In this document: in pieces, positions 47,612 through 56,879 of the stretch
How the letters are laid out: every line of letters starts with the position of its first letter
Numbering within the stretch: the first letter of the stretch is position 1
Source: a virus
DNA length: 64,000 nt
IMG/VR virus record: IMGVR_UViG_3300050132_000248
Location: 53,332 to 117,331 of that record
Reading direction: 5' to 3' (one strand)
Notes under the pieces: model-generated
Told to the model about the DNA's origin: nothing
The model's input: the letters and a program-made list of their open reading frames with translations, nothing else
Database searches by the model: none
Translations under genes and position numbers: made by a program

Positions 47612-50600
47612 ATGGCAACCTGTCCAAATAAGAATTTGAAAGAGTGGAAAGATCTTGTACAATCCAGAGGTGAAAGTATTGCTCATTATCTATGGGATAA
47701 ACATAAAGGAGAAGTTCCAGAGAAAGAATATGGGATAGGTCAGGAATCAGTAATATATGATTTAAAATCTGTTCGTGCATTAAGAAATGCATCTATAAGA
47801 AATTTTGATATTTCTAAGAATAAAGGAGAAGGTTTCTTTGCTGATTTGCAAAAACAAGGAGTTCCTAAAGATCAAATAGAACTTGTAAGAGATATTCTCT
47901 CTGGATATGATAAACTCTCTGCAAAGGAAGTGGCTACATTAATGGAGAATGCTTATAAGTTTGATGTAGAAACAATTACATCCAAGAAAGATAAACATCC
48001 AGAGAGTGTAGCGGAGAATTATGCCCTTATTGGAAACTATAACTATAGCAGACATGTTAGTTATCAGACTGGAGAATATATTTACAATAAGGAAAATAGA
48101 ACCACAGGTAAAGAGGAAATAATTAGTAAACAAGAGTTTGATAAGGCGATTAATAAATATAATGAACCTGAAAATACAGAACACTATGCTAGATTAACTG
48201 TTCCAGGTGGAAATAATTATTCGGAGAATGTAATCAGAACTCCAGGAATTACTGTATTACCGGATATATATACAGACCATGAAGGAGACTTTAATCAGCA
48301 GAGGGGAGATATGCTTGGCTGGTTCAGAAGTGATGATATGATTGATAAGAGTAGTGAAGCAATTGCTTTAAGAACTGAGGCAAGAAAAACTAATGATTAT
48401 TCTATAGCAAAAACAATTCGCAGGGTTCTTGAAATTCAGTCTAAGTTTCAGAAGGCTAGAGATTATAAATCTTATGTAAGTAATGAAAAAGAAGAAAGAC
48501 AAGTACTGTTAGATAAAAATGAAACTTTCTATAAATTTACTTTAAATAATGATGAATATAATATAGATTCAACTCGTGGTAAAACTTATTTCAAAAATGG
48601 TGAAAATATAGATAGTAAGGATTATGTCTCTGCTTATCAATCACGTTTGAAACAAATATTACCTAAATCATCATCATCTAAGGAATCATTCATACAACTA
48701 TTAGCAAAAGATAACAACTGGGTAACATTCTTCATTAAATCTATTCTTCAAGATAGTGCCAAGAAAGGATATGAGAAAGTATTATTTCCAAGAGGAGAGA
48801 CTGCTGCTAAGGTTGAAGGACATCAACTAGTAGCTGATGAACTTGTTAGACTAAATGAAAATATTAAAGAATCTAAAGCTAAAATTAAAGAAATAGAAGA
48901 TAAAAAGGATGAATATTTTGATTGGTCTAAAGAAATTTTATTAAAAAATGAGAATGAAAAATTAGAGGGGTTAGAACGGAGATTTAAAGAATATAAAGAA
49001 CAAGGTATAGAAAAACTTGCACCTATTGAAGCCTTCTATGAAAAAGCTCTTACTAATATTCTCAAAAAGACATATGGGGATGATATAAGAAAAGTAAAAG
49101 ATGAATATGGTAATGAATGGAATGAAGTAAATATAAAACAAGAACGTGATTTAGAACCCATTCTTCTTCAGAAAGCAGAAATGCCAGTATCCAAAGCATC
49201 ACCAGAAACTCTCTCAAAGGTGAGAGAGGTTGTTAAGAAAATGGGTGTCAATCTTCAAAATCTATCTGACTATTTGAAAGGCAATCCTAATGTACAGGCT
49301 AAAGGAGCAAATGCCCTTACTGATCTTCTCCATGGAATAATAGCAATAGCAGAAGGAAAAGAGAATATTGCTTTGACAGAAGAAATGGTACACGTTGCTA
49401 CATCTATCCTTGAGCAAAAGGATCCAATGCTTGTGACAGAAATGATAGGCAAGATAGATAGATTTTCTATTTATAAGAAGACATTAAATGAATATAGGAA
49501 TGATGTTAATTACCAGACGAAGGATGGAAAGCCTGACATTCGTAAGATTAAAAAAGAGGCTGTTGATAAACTAATTACAGAATTAATTGTCAATAAGAAC
49601 GAAGGAAATACAGAATTTCCTGAATTGAGAGATGAAACAAATAAATCCATTATAAGACAATGGTGGAATAAAATTCTTGATTGGTTCAGGGGGCAATATA
49701 AGAAAGCTAATGTTGATGTGTTCAATGAAGCTACTAATAAGGTGATGAATAATAATTTAGGAACAATAAATGATATAAACAATAATCAAATATATTTACA
49801 AAATGAGTTCACCAAAATTCAACCAGAGACCTCTTACAGAAGAGGAGAAAATGTTAACTTACCAAAAAATTTCGAGATATTATGGGACAGATCAACTGAT
49901 GGGAATAAATTACAACGACACAGGGGAATTTACAACAGCTTGGGATCTTACAATAGTAATACCATTTTCGGAGAAACTAATTGGACTTCTCTTAGAAAAG
50001 AGTTCAATGATAAACTCAACTCCTCTGATATGGAAAGGGAACAATTATTCACTCATACCCTTATTAGTCTTATCAGATCCACATATGGAAATACATTCAA
50101 TAAAGGACTTGCTGGAAAACTTAGTGGATTTAGATACGTCATTGTAGATAATCCTAAAATGTCTCCTATATATACTAGAGGATCGGACATCTGTCTTAAT
50201 ATAAATAAAGAAAGTTCCTTCATAGATCATATTTTTAATAATGCAAAAGAAGGAAATGAGTGGAATCTATTAGATACAATGGTATCTGAGGAACTTATTC
50301 ATTTAGTCTCCTCTAAATTATCAACACCAAAAGAAACAACTGATGCTTATAACGAATTAACACAAGATGATAAAGTTCAAATTTTACAAACATATTTTCA
50401 TGATAATAATTTAGTAAATACTACTTTATTAAAACCCTATCAATATGTACATGAATATGTACGTATGCAAATTCAGAAGAAGGTATTAGGATGGACAACA
50501 GAAGAAACGAGAACTACACTTAAAAAAATTATAGACAAGGTTTGGAACTATCTAAAGGATCTTCTTCCTAAATATACATCCTTGAGATCAATTTATGATA

Positions 50601-53600
50601 AGACATTGAACTTTATAGAAAAAGGAGAAGGAGAATTAAATGAAAATTCTTCTAATGAAATTCTTGGTCTTCCTCAAATTGTTTCTGATGCTCAGAAGAA
50701 AATACAGGAAGGAATTCTTGCAACACCAAATACTATAAGAAAGGTTTATAAGCCAGGAAAATCTGATCCCATGTTTCAGGATACAGAGGAAGCTGATAAT
50801 TGGTATGAAAGACTTATTAATGGTAAGTGGGATGCAAATGGTGTAAAGAAAAGAGTTACGGACAGAGTGAAGACATGGTTTAAACAAAGATTTCCAGATA
50901 AAGAATTTACTCCTGCAGAGAAAACAAAGAATGAATTGAAAAGACAATTTGGTGTCCGTTATCATACATTTCTTGATGAAATTCATCAGAGATATTTTAA
51001 TGGTGATGGAACAAAAAGAGATGTTACAGATGAGAGACCTACTATTAATGATCCTATAGATGCAAGAGTGTATGATCTATTAGATAGATTCTATAGTAAA
51101 TTCACTGAACAATTTTTTAAGGATGGAAAAACACCATTAGTTTTCTCTGAAAGAATTATTTATGATCCTAAACAGAAAGAAGCGGGTACTTTAGACCTAA
51201 TTGTTGTTGATGAAGATGGAAAAACAAATATTATTGATTGGAAATTTCTTGAGGTGGGAAAAGGGAAAGATGATATTGCTCGGTTTAAACAGGGAGCTTT
51301 CCAAATTCAACTTGGTAGATATAAAGAAATGTTAAAGGATGCTTATGGAATAAAGAGTTTTGGAATGACAAGAGCTATTCCTTTTTTATTAAAAATTGAT
51401 AGAGAAAATCCAAATGATGAGAAATCTCCTTATGTTATTAAGGGGATAACTGCAGGTAATGTTGACACTACACAAATAAAAGATTTAAGGCTTATGCCTG
51501 TTTCTGAGGAGACAGAATCTACAGGAGATGAAAATAGAGATAAGATTATTGTCAAGCTGAATGCTATGATGAAGCAGTTTGCTAAAGAGAAAACTACTAA
51601 TGAAGAGGATAGAGAATACAAGATTGAAAGACTGAATACTATTAGAAGAGCTATTCGTGAAATACAAGGAAAAGGAACCTATGATACTCTTATTAAAACT
51701 ATTAAATCCTTAAAAAAACAAGGAGATAATATAATTTCTGATTGGACTTCTCTCTATAAAAACAGAGTTCCTTCTGATGAGGATGTAAAGGATGAAGACC
51801 TTTCTGACTTTGCTATTGGATTAAGAGAATATCGTGATGTTGCAACAACGGTTAGTGATTTTTCAAATACATTGAGAAAACTGTTATATGACAATGATAA
51901 GAAGGAAGATGTAGTAAAAGGTGGAAAAGAATTATCAGATGACATAAGAGATGAGATAGAAAATATTCGTGAGTCATTTGATGATGTCAAAGGAATAATA
52001 AATGAGTTTTGTGATAAGTTTATAGGACTTAGAAATCTTGTATCAGGGATTTTAAAACCAGAACGTGTTCTAAAAGGACTTATGGCAACATTTGGTAATA
52101 TAACACAAATATCATTAAGGTCAGTGAGAATATTATCAAAGATGGTTACTGAAGCTAATCTATCTGCATCAAGAACTGCTTTTGATCAGGTGAGTGAACT
52201 TATGGGGATAAGAGAAAAACTGCTTAAGAAAGGTGGAAACATACATAATATTGTCAGACAAATCTATCAAAAGGATGATGCTGGAAAAATAGTTAATAAA
52301 CTAATTTATAGATATAGTGGAGAATTCTATGATAAACTCAAAGAGAATGCTCAGGATGGAAAGCAGGATAAGAAATGGATAAGAGATAATATTGATATAG
52401 TTGCTTATAAGAAAGCAGCCAAAGAGGTTCTTGAGAGAAGTATAAGACATTATGAAAGGCAATATAAAGATGATAAGGACATGATGAATTCTCTTATCAA
52501 ACAAGAAGTGCAGAGATGGGATATTGATGGAGATATTATTAATACCATCAAGGGATATAAAGATTATAGTAAAAAGAAATTCACTGGATGGACCAACTAC
52601 TTGATTGATAATTATCCTCTTGAGAAATGGGAATCAGAAGAATATAAGAATCTTAAAAAGGATGAAGATTTATTCTCCCTGTATAATTTCATAACTAGAA
52701 TTAATGAAGAAGCTAGAGGAGTTGGCTATATAGATGGAGCCGTGAGAAATACATTTCTTCCTTTTATAAGAAGAAGTACAGCAGAAGCACTTGCTTGGGG
52801 ACTTAATCCTTCTGTTGTTAGTAGTTGGTTTGATAAATTAACACTTAATGCTGATATTAAAGGAGATAAGAGAAATGAGCTTAGCGGAGAAATGGAGAGG
52901 AGTATTCCTAAATATTATACCTATGATTTCACAAGAAAAGAAGATGGAACTCATGATTATTCAGATGTGAGTGAGGAAATCTTTAAGAATATGGTGTTGT
53001 ATATCAATCATATGCAGAAGTATAAAAATCTTAAGCATATTGAAGGACAAATACAATTATTAAAAACTGTAGAGGAATTCAAAGGTCATCTTAAGACAAA
53101 TAAAATAGGAGATGTTGGAGAAGCTGAAGTTCTTAAAGATAATGATGAGAATGTCAAAACACTGAATAAATTTATCAATGCAACAATCTATGGAGATAAA
53201 TATTCCAACTCTGATACAGATATTCCTATTCCTATTCATCCATTTAATGCAATGGGTAAACTAATAAACAGAGTAGCAGGAAGAGAAGTATTTGATGTGG
53301 AAGAACATCCAGATCCTTATTCTCTTATTAAATGCATGGATGCTCTCAACAGTTACTTTCGTATTAAGACATTAGGATTTAATGTTGTCTCTGGAGCTGC
53401 TGTTTATTTTGGTAGTAATATGCAGGTGTTATCACAGGCTGGTAAATATTTCACAGAGGGTGAATTTCTTGCAAATACAATGAAACTATTAAAATCAAAT
53501 AGATTTATTAATGATGATGATAGAAAAATGTTCCTGCAACTGATAGATACATTTGTTCCTATAAGAGCTGATAGAATGGATGCTCAGGTGAGAAAAGCAG

Positions 53601-54820
53601 GCGTATCCTCTCCATTTAGCAGAGTGAGTTTCAATGGTGTATTAATGTCTGTATTAACACAACCAAGTGAATATGTTGAGAAGAGTATATTCATGAGCCT
53701 ACTTGACAATATGATGGTTAATGAAGGAAAGCTTGTAAATATCACAGACTTTGTAAATAGCAAATATGGAGACAGATGGGAATCTGCAGCCAAGCATAAA
53801 GAAATAGCTGGAAAAATAAAATCTGAAATTGCAGAACTTAAGAAAACACGTTCTATAAATTCAATCAAACATTTGGATGAGAATGGAAATCTTGTTATCC
53901 CGGGATTTGATTTGAATAACACAAAAGAAATAGACCGTCTTACTAATTTAACAAGAAATATAGCAAGGACATCTACCCACGGAAGAACATCTTCTGATAT
54001 TAATCAATTCTCCATGAATGTATGGACCAACTCTATGCAGGTGTTTAAGACATGGATTCCAAAACTTGCAATCTCAAGATTTCAACATTTTGATAAGGTG
54101 GGAGATGACTTCAATGCAAAAATAGGTGATGATGGAAATACAGATGGGGAAAGATGGGATGTAGGTAGACTTAGATTGTTCTGGTATGCATTTAGTCAAC
54201 AAGTAATGGGTAAATCATCTGGTATCATAAGTATTCTGTCAGCCAGTGAAAAGGGTGTAGAAACAATGAATCAAATGTATGATGATTTTGGCAGAGAATA
54301 TGAACAGGGAACAGGAGAGAAAATGACAATGCCTAAGGAAGAATTCTTCGATCTTATAAGAACCAATTTAAGAAATGAGGTGAGAGAACTTGGTGTATTA
54401 TTCTCATTAGCAGGGGCTTTGTTTGCTACAGGATTCTTTGCTCCAGGGAGAGATGATGATAAAGCAGCAAAGAATGCTCATAATTATTATGTTAGAATAA
54501 TGGGAAAGTTTGTTGAACAGCTTTCACTATTCTATAATCCTGTAGAGATTCAGAATGTATTGAGTGGAGGCACATTTCCTGCTCTTGGAATATTTACTGA
54601 TATACAAAAATTCACACATAGTATGGTAATGGAAATTACAGGATTAGACAGTTCCAATCCTACCCTCTCTGCTGATGAGGTGGCAAAGAAAGCTCAACCT
54701 ATAAAATATGGAATGAGTTTATTTCCTATGGGAAAAGCTTTTGTAACTTATATGTCTATGTTTGATGCAGATTTTGCAAAGGAATTTAATGTTAGTGTTT
54801 CTGACAAAAATCAGAAGTAG
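47612..54820 (+). CDS. Giant virion protein with PD-(D/E)XK nuclease-like domain
   Basis: A 2402-residue protein. Two EExxH motifs occur, TEEMVH (590-594) and SEELIH (893-897), on helices. A nuclease-like module spans ~1130-1250 with GTLD (Asp1195), IIDWK (Asp1209 and Lys1211) and QIQLGRY (Gln1233, Tyr1237), the order used by RecB/Cas4-type PD-(D/E)XK enzymes. The second half is helical and charged with a final hydrophobic stretch (~2260-2280). It follows the RNA polymerase gene by 12 bases, so both are probably packed and ejected together. It might trim or degrade DNA after entry. crAss-like genomes usually carry several giant virion proteins at this place. Confidence 0.65.
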   Translation: MATCPNKNLKEWKDLVQSRGESIAHYLWDKHKGEVPEKEYGIGQESVIYDLKSVRALRNASIRNFDISKNKGEGFFADLQKQGVPKDQIELVRDILSGYDKLSAKEVATLMENAYKFDVETITSKKDKHPESVAENYALIGNYNYSRHVSYQTGEYIYNKENRTTGKEEIISKQEFDKAINKYNEPENTEHYARLTVPGGNNYSENVIRTPGITVLPDIYTDHEGDFNQQRGDMLGWFRSDDMIDKSSEAIALRTEARKTNDYSIAKTIRRVLEIQSKFQKARDYKSYVSNEKEERQVLLDKNETFYKFTLNNDEYNIDSTRGKTYFKNGENIDSKDYVSAYQSRLKQILPKSSSSKESFIQLLAKDNNWVTFFIKSILQDSAKKGYEKVLFPRGETAAKVEGHQLVADELVRLNENIKESKAKIKEIEDKKDEYFDWSKEILLKNENEKLEGLERRFKEYKEQGIEKLAPIEAFYEKALTNILKKTYGDDIRKVKDEYGNEWNEVNIKQERDLEPILLQKAEMPVSKASPETLSKVREVVKKMGVNLQNLSDYLKGNPNVQAKGANALTDLLHGIIAIAEGKENIALTEEMVHVATSILEQKDPMLVTEMIGKIDRFSIYKKTLNEYRNDVNYQTKDGKPDIRKIKKEAVDKLITELIVNKNEGNTEFPELRDETNKSIIRQWWNKILDWFRGQYKKANVDVFNEATNKVMNNNLGTINDINNNQIYLQNEFTKIQPETSYRRGENVNLPKNFEILWDRSTDGNKLQRHRGIYNSLGSYNSNTIFGETNWTSLRKEFNDKLNSSDMEREQLFTHTLISLIRSTYGNTFNKGLAGKLSGFRYVIVDNPKMSPIYTRGSDICLNINKESSFIDHIFNNAKEGNEWNLLDTMVSEELIHLVSSKLSTPKETTDAYNELTQDDKVQILQTYFHDNNLVNTTLLKPYQYVHEYVRMQIQKKVLGWTTEETRTTLKKIIDKVWNYLKDLLPKYTSLRSIYDKTLNFIEKGEGELNENSSNEILGLPQIVSDAQKKIQEGILATPNTIRKVYKPGKSDPMFQDTEEADNWYERLINGKWDANGVKKRVTDRVKTWFKQRFPDKEFTPAEKTKNELKRQFGVRYHTFLDEIHQRYFNGDGTKRDVTDERPTINDPIDARVYDLLDRFYSKFTEQFFKDGKTPLVFSERIIYDPKQKEAGTLDLIVVDEDGKTNIIDWKFLEVGKGKDDIARFKQGAFQIQLGRYKEMLKDAYGIKSFGMTRAIPFLLKIDRENPNDEKSPYVIKGITAGNVDTTQIKDLRLMPVSEETESTGDENRDKIIVKLNAMMKQFAKEKTTNEEDREYKIERLNTIRRAIREIQGKGTYDTLIKTIKSLKKQGDNIISDWTSLYKNRVPSDEDVKDEDLSDFAIGLREYRDVATTVSDFSNTLRKLLYDNDKKEDVVKGGKELSDDIRDEIENIRESFDDVKGIINEFCDKFIGLRNLVSGILKPERVLKGLMATFGNITQISLRSVRILSKMVTEANLSASRTAFDQVSELMGIREKLLKKGGNIHNIVRQIYQKDDAGKIVNKLIYRYSGEFYDKLKENAQDGKQDKKWIRDNIDIVAYKKAAKEVLERSIRHYERQYKDDKDMMNSLIKQEVQRWDIDGDIINTIKGYKDYSKKKFTGWTNYLIDNYPLEKWESEEYKNLKKDEDLFSLYNFITRINEEARGVGYIDGAVRNTFLPFIRRSTAEALAWGLNPSVVSSWFDKLTLNADIKGDKRNELSGEMERSIPKYYTYDFTRKEDGTHDYSDVSEEIFKNMVLYINHMQKYKNLKHIEGQIQLLKTVEEFKGHLKTNKIGDVGEAEVLKDNDENVKTLNKFINATIYGDKYSNSDTDIPIPIHPFNAMGKLINRVAGREVFDVEEHPDPYSLIKCMDALNSYFRIKTLGFNVVSGAAVYFGSNMQVLSQAGKYFTEGEFLANTMKLLKSNRFINDDDRKMFLQLIDTFVPIRADRMDAQVRKAGVSSPFSRVSFNGVLMSVLTQPSEYVEKSIFMSLLDNMMVNEGKLVNITDFVNSKYGDRWESAAKHKEIAGKIKSEIAELKKTRSINSIKHLDENGNLVIPGFDLNNTKEIDRLTNLTRNIARTSTHGRTSSDINQFSMNVWTNSMQVFKTWIPKLAISRFQHFDKVGDDFNAKIGDDGNTDGERWDVGRLRLFWYAFSQQVMGKSSGIISILSASEKGVETMNQMYDDFGREYEQGTGEKMTMPKEEFFDLIRTNLRNEVRELGVLFSLAGALFATGFFAPGRDDDKAAKNAHNYYVRIMGKFVEQLSLFYNPVEIQNVLSGGTFPALGIFTDIQKFTHSMVMEITGLDSSNPTLSADEVAKKAQPIKYGMSLFPMGKAFVTYMSMFDADFAKEFNVSVSDKNQK

Positions 54821-54865
54821 GTTTTTAGCTATATTATGCAAAAATTTAAAAATTAAAGCTATTAA

Positions 54866-54891
54866 TTGTATTAAAAATAATCGTACATTTG
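54866..54891 (+). promoter_or_regulatory. Candidate Bacteroidota-type promoter
   Basis: TTG at 54866 and TACATTTG at 54884 are 15 bases apart, as at 31045-31070. The box lies 22 bases before the ATG of the 47-residue gene and after the giant gene, so it could start transcription of the lysis and accessory block. The surroundings are almost pure A/T. Confidence 0.5.
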
Positions 54892-54913
54892 TTAATCCTT
54901 AAAAACAGAAATC

Positions 54914-55057
54914 ATGTCATACATACCGCAAGAAACAGGATGGAGCCTTGAAGCTAAATTGCTTGATCAAATCCTCAAGGAAATAAAGAGACTTCAAACA
55001 ATTGTCTCTAAAGGAATAACATATCCAACCACAACTACAACTACAACTCATCCGTAA
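54914..55057 (+). CDS. 47-residue Thr-tailed microprotein
   Basis: A 47-codon frame starting with ATG 22 bases after the TAnnTTTG box. Residues ~10-33 form an amphipathic helix (basic and hydrophobic). Residues 39-45 are seven consecutive Thr, then His-Pro. The Thr tail matches those of the fibre genes, so it is probably a real protein that joins the same surface or docking system. The stop lies 11 bases before the next start. Confidence 0.6.
   Translation: MSYIPQETGWSLEAKLLDQILKEIKRLQTIVSKGITYPTTTTTTTHP
55028..55049 (+). repeat. Thr-codon tract in microprotein gene
   Basis: Short ACN tract encoding the Thr tail of the 47-residue protein. Confidence 0.8.
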
Positions 55058-55068
55058 AACTATAAAAT

Positions 55069-55626
55069 ATGGATAAAGAAGAAAAATCATATGATCCTTC
55101 ATTAAATGTTAAAGAACTATTAATTAACGCGATTAATCGTATTGATGACTTATCCAAAGCTGAATCAAAACGGATAGATGAAAAATTCAGAGATAGCGAT
55201 ATAAAATATCAAATACAATTTACTTCTGCAAAAGAAGCCGTTAGTATTGCTTCAATAGCACAAGAAAAATTAGTAGCACAAGCTCTTGATGGAACTAAAG
55301 AGGAAATCTCCAAAGCTGATCTAAATACTGATAAGAGATTTTCTTTATTATCAGAAAAAATAGATGGAATAACAACTCAAATGAATAAAAGTAGTGGTGA
55401 AAGAGGAATTTATGTTACTCATTCTGATTTAGAGAATGCTATGGATAAATTACAAAATTCTATTGAAGCTACCTTACGACCAGTAGTAAATTTTATGAAT
55501 AGTCAAACTGGACAGAGTAAAGCACAGAATCAGATATGGGGATATATGTTTGGAGGACTAATGTTAATAATAGCCATACTTACATATTTTTCTGCTCATC
55601 CTATTGTTTCACAAATAGCACGATAA
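55069..55626 (+). CDS. Coiled-coil membrane protein of lysis cluster
   Basis: A 185-residue protein with a long charged coiled coil (~15-155) and one membrane helix near the C-terminus (~158-177), with a short tail. A coiled coil on one side of a C-terminal anchor is common among phage lysis helpers and signal-anchored spacers. It precedes a holin-like protein and the M15 peptidase. A regulator of lysis timing or a spanin-like bridge is possible, but the orientation cannot be told from sequence. Confidence 0.5.
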   Translation: MDKEEKSYDPSLNVKELLINAINRIDDLSKAESKRIDEKFRDSDIKYQIQFTSAKEAVSIASIAQEKLVAQALDGTKEEISKADLNTDKRFSLLSEKIDGITTQMNKSSGERGIYVTHSDLENAMDKLQNSIEATLRPVVNFMNSQTGQSKAQNQIWGYMFGGLMLIIAILTYFSAHPIVSQIAR

Positions 55627-55648
55627 AATAATCTTAATCTTGAATATT

Positions 55649-55933
55649 ATGAAAACAAAAATTGTATTATTGTCTCTATTAGCTTTACCATTATTGACGA
55701 CAGCATCACCCTTGTTGGTTGTAATTTCTATTACAGGAATTCTGTATTTCCTTCTATGGGCAGTTATTGTTTGTTCATTCGCATGGCTCCTTTGGTGGTT
55801 GGTAGGTAAACTTCCTTTTGGTACTACAGCACAACAGATATTACGATGGGGATTGATTGTTATAGCAATTATCGTTGTAATTCTTATCCTGATTAATTTT
55901 GTTAGTGGTGGGAATGCTGTAACTTTTAGATAA
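55649..55933 (+). CDS. Small membrane protein, probable holin
   Basis: Starting at ATG 55649 (an earlier TTG at 55640 is less likely), this 94-residue protein has an N-terminal hydrophobic helix and two further membrane segments (about 24-48 and 62-82) with a short polar tail. Size and topology fit a holin, which would open the cytoplasmic membrane to the M15 peptidase encoded five bases downstream. Since holins have little sequence conservation, the call rests on topology and place. Confidence 0.5.
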   Translation: MKTKIVLLSLLALPLLTTASPLLVVISITGILYFLLWAVIVCSFAWLLWWLVGKLPFGTTAQQILRWGLIVIAIIVVILILINFVSGGNAVTFR

Positions 55934-55938
55934 AAATT

Positions 55939-56394
55939 ATGATAACACCTGAAGATTGTATTGCAAAATATGGACCATCTGATTTAACTTTTGAGAAAAA
56001 GTGGATGACTCTCTATATTGTTCCTGATGATATAAGGAAAGCAATTCCTGCATTACCTGGTAGAATTTATATGAATAAGGACTTTGTAAAGCCTTTTGAA
56101 GCAGCGTTATATGATTTGTGTGAAAGCGGTGGTTCAGAAGCCTTTCAGGAATTTGGAGGATGTTTTAATAGGAGACTACAACGTGGAACAGGTATAAATG
56201 GTATTCCTGCAGTTTGGTCTATTCATTCATGGGGAATTGCTGTAGATACAAATGTACCAACAAATCTAGAATTTCAACCAAGTCATCAACCTCCAATATT
56301 AGTGGCCGTCTTTAAAGACAATGGTTTTGATTGGGGTGGTGATTTTAATCCAGGTAGATTGGATCCAATGCATTTCCAATTATCAAAAATTTAA
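55939..56394 (+). CDS. M15-family peptidase endolysin
   Basis: A 151-residue protein with the zinc-ligand pattern of peptidase family M15 (VanY/L-alanyl-D-glutamate type): SIHSWGIAVD gives His96 and Asp103, and DPMHF gives His145. These would cleave peptide cross-links in peptidoglycan. The length fits a single catalytic domain with no separate wall-binding domain, as usual in phages of Gram-negative hosts. No signal peptide is present, so it needs the holin-like neighbour. It sits between two membrane proteins in the lysis cluster. Confidence 0.85.
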   Translation: MITPEDCIAKYGPSDLTFEKKWMTLYIVPDDIRKAIPALPGRIYMNKDFVKPFEAALYDLCESGGSEAFQEFGGCFNRRLQRGTGINGIPAVWSIHSWGIAVDTNVPTNLEFQPSHQPPILVAVFKDNGFDWGGDFNPGRLDPMHFQLSKI

Positions 56395-56397
56395 ATA

Positions 56398-56727
56398 ATG
56401 GAAACAACAGATATTACTAAACTATCCAGTGTTTTAAGATTTATTCTATCATTTGTAGTAATACTTTTTACATTGGGATGGTTTGTCACTCTATTCTGGA
56501 AAATAATTCCTCCAGATAACAAGGATGTTATTAACTTTGCATCAGGTATTATTCTTGGGCAAGGATGGGTGAAGATAGTAAGTTGGTGGTTTCCTTCTGA
56601 TATAAGTTCAGAACATAAAACAGATTTATTATATAACTCTACTCCCAATGTATCTTTAGAAACTCCAGGAACACAGACAGAATCAAAGACAGAAAAAACA
56701 ATTAAAACTGATACTCCTTTAACATGA
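56398..56727 (+). CDS. Small membrane protein, possible second holin or antiholin
   Basis: A 109-residue protein with one strong membrane helix (~13-36), a weaker hydrophobic stretch (~47-67), then a Ser/Thr/Glu-rich hydrophilic tail. It starts three bases after the M15 gene and its stop overlaps the next start (ATGA). Position beside the endolysin suggests a holin, antiholin or membrane scaffold. Confidence 0.45.
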   Translation: METTDITKLSSVLRFILSFVVILFTLGWFVTLFWKIIPPDNKDVINFASGIILGQGWVKIVSWWFPSDISSEHKTDLLYNSTPNVSLETPGTQTESKTEKTIKTDTPLT

Positions 56728-56879
56728 AAGAACAATTGAAACAAGGAAAATTAGCTCAGCAAATTCTGTTGGATATGTTGAATGGTGTAAAGGATATTTA
56801 TCCTGAACGTCTAAAACAAGCTGGTTTAAAAATGAAAGAAACTCCAAAAGATTCGTTAACTAACAACTGGTCATTATGA
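56724..56879 (+). CDS. 51-residue basic helical protein
   Basis: A 51-codon frame overlapping both neighbours by four bases (ATGA at each end), a strong sign of translational coupling. It is Lys/Gln/Leu-rich with a predicted amphipathic helix over the first ~35 residues and no membrane segment. It sits between a membrane protein and the papain-like protease; it might be a small partner of either. Confidence 0.6.
   Translation: MKEQLKQGKLAQQILLDMLNGVKDIYPERLKQAGLKMKETPKDSLTNNWSL

Noticed and set aside
54821-54865. Terminator after the second giant gene
   Set aside because: Short AT-only inverted pairs (tagct/agcta) are too weak to call a hairpin.
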